This document shows, piece after piece, positions 20,994 through 21,128 of a stretch of DNA of 21,128 nt (positions are counted from its first letter, which is position 1; every line of letters begins with the position of its first letter). The DNA comes from DASXAQ01 sp036406615 (GTDB lineage Bacteria; Actinomycetota; UBA4738): assembly GCA_036406615.1 (NCBI GenBank), contig DASXAQ010000096.1, positions 1-21,128 of the forward strand, given 5' to 3'. The position numbers and the translations under genes are program-made. The notes beneath the pieces were generated by a model. That model worked only from the letters and a program-made list of their open reading frames with translations, made no database searches and was not told where the DNA came from.

Positions 20994-21023
20994 GAAGGGA
21001 GCGGGCGGCTGCCCGCTCCCTTC
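20994..21023 (-). terminator. Perfect 13-bp hairpin after the leftward gene at the window end
   Basis: GAAGGGAGCGGGC at 20994-21006 is exactly complementary to 21011-21023 with loop GGCT. It begins 14 bp past the stop codon of the leftward partial gene and ends 39 bp before the next leftward start. That placement fits a terminator insulating the two genes. No U tract follows. Confidence 0.65.
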
Positions 21024-21037
21024 GTCGGCCGTTCGGG

Positions 21038-21128
21038 TCAGGCCGGCACCGAGGCCGGCGAGCCCTTGTGCTGGAACACCCGCCCGCGCTGCCAGGGCGT
21101 GCCCAGGGCCGGAAGCACGTACCGGTCC
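21038..21128 (-). CDS. Unidentified protein, C-terminal fragment (5' part outside window)
   Basis: Reading leftward from the window edge gives 29 residues before TGA at 21040-21038, containing DRYVLPALGTPWQRGRVF and ending QHKGSPASVPA. The composition and a well-placed terminator after it support a real gene end. I do not recognise the family from this much sequence and no function is proposed. Confidence 0.5.
   Translation of the reverse strand, partial: DRYVLPALGTPWQRGRVFQHKGSPASVPA

Noticed and set aside
1..21128. CRISPR array, insertion sequence, attachment site or prophage
   Set aside because: No spaced direct repeats of suitable length, transposase, integrase or terminal inverted repeats were seen.

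Overview
The window is GC-rich, densely coded chromosomal DNA. It holds one tRNA gene, about two dozen protein genes and no insertion sequence, prophage or CRISPR array. A deep-branching, uncharacterised actinobacterium fits best. The clues are an F420/luciferase-type oxidoreductase, a mycobacterial LigC-type DNA ligase, an ArsR/ArsC pair resembling Corynebacterium proteins, PHO boxes made of 11-nt GTTCAC direct repeats, an actinobacterial three-helix-bundle protein, and USP/CBS stress proteins. This assignment is inference; no phylogenetic marker was examined. No stretch above 300 bases lacks a gene. The longest gaps are 2704-2941, 12124-12367 and 19461-19671.

Layout. (1) 1-8001, mixed housekeeping: the 3' end of an acyl-carrier-like protein, tRNA-Ala(UGC), a stand-alone three-helix-bundle protein, an LLM oxidoreductase, a secreted beta-propeller protein, two small membrane proteins, a membrane-anchored metallophosphoesterase, a DAO-family FAD oxidoreductase and an ATP-dependent DNA ligase. 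(2) 8005-8899, a compact arsenic locus: arsR faces a 16-residue peptide with seven cysteines, followed 7 nt later by arsC. The peptide is the most striking item here. It has an excellent ribosome binding site and contains CCPDCC, close to the tetracysteine motif CCPGCC known to bind biarsenical dyes. (3) 8896-17590, a phosphate locus: leftward phoR, DUF47 protein, pit transporter and a small membrane protein; rightward pstS-pstC-pstA-pstB-phoU-phoB. A five-unit PHO-box array lies between the two arms. (4) 17613-20954, a stress-type cluster: DUF1579 protein, one-TM protein, universal stress protein, CBS-pair protein, SRPBCC-like protein and an alpha/beta-barrel-like protein. The 3' end of an unidentified leftward gene closes the window.

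Working together: under phosphate starvation the PhoR/PhoB pair would act through the PHO boxes to induce the high-affinity Pst transporter, with PhoU signalling transporter state to PhoR. Pit with its DUF47 partner gives low-affinity uptake. Arsenate is a phosphate mimic entering by these same transporters, so the adjacent arsenate reductase and Cys-rich peptide make functional sense. No arsenite efflux pump is present in the window, which raises the possibility of a reduce-and-sequester scheme.
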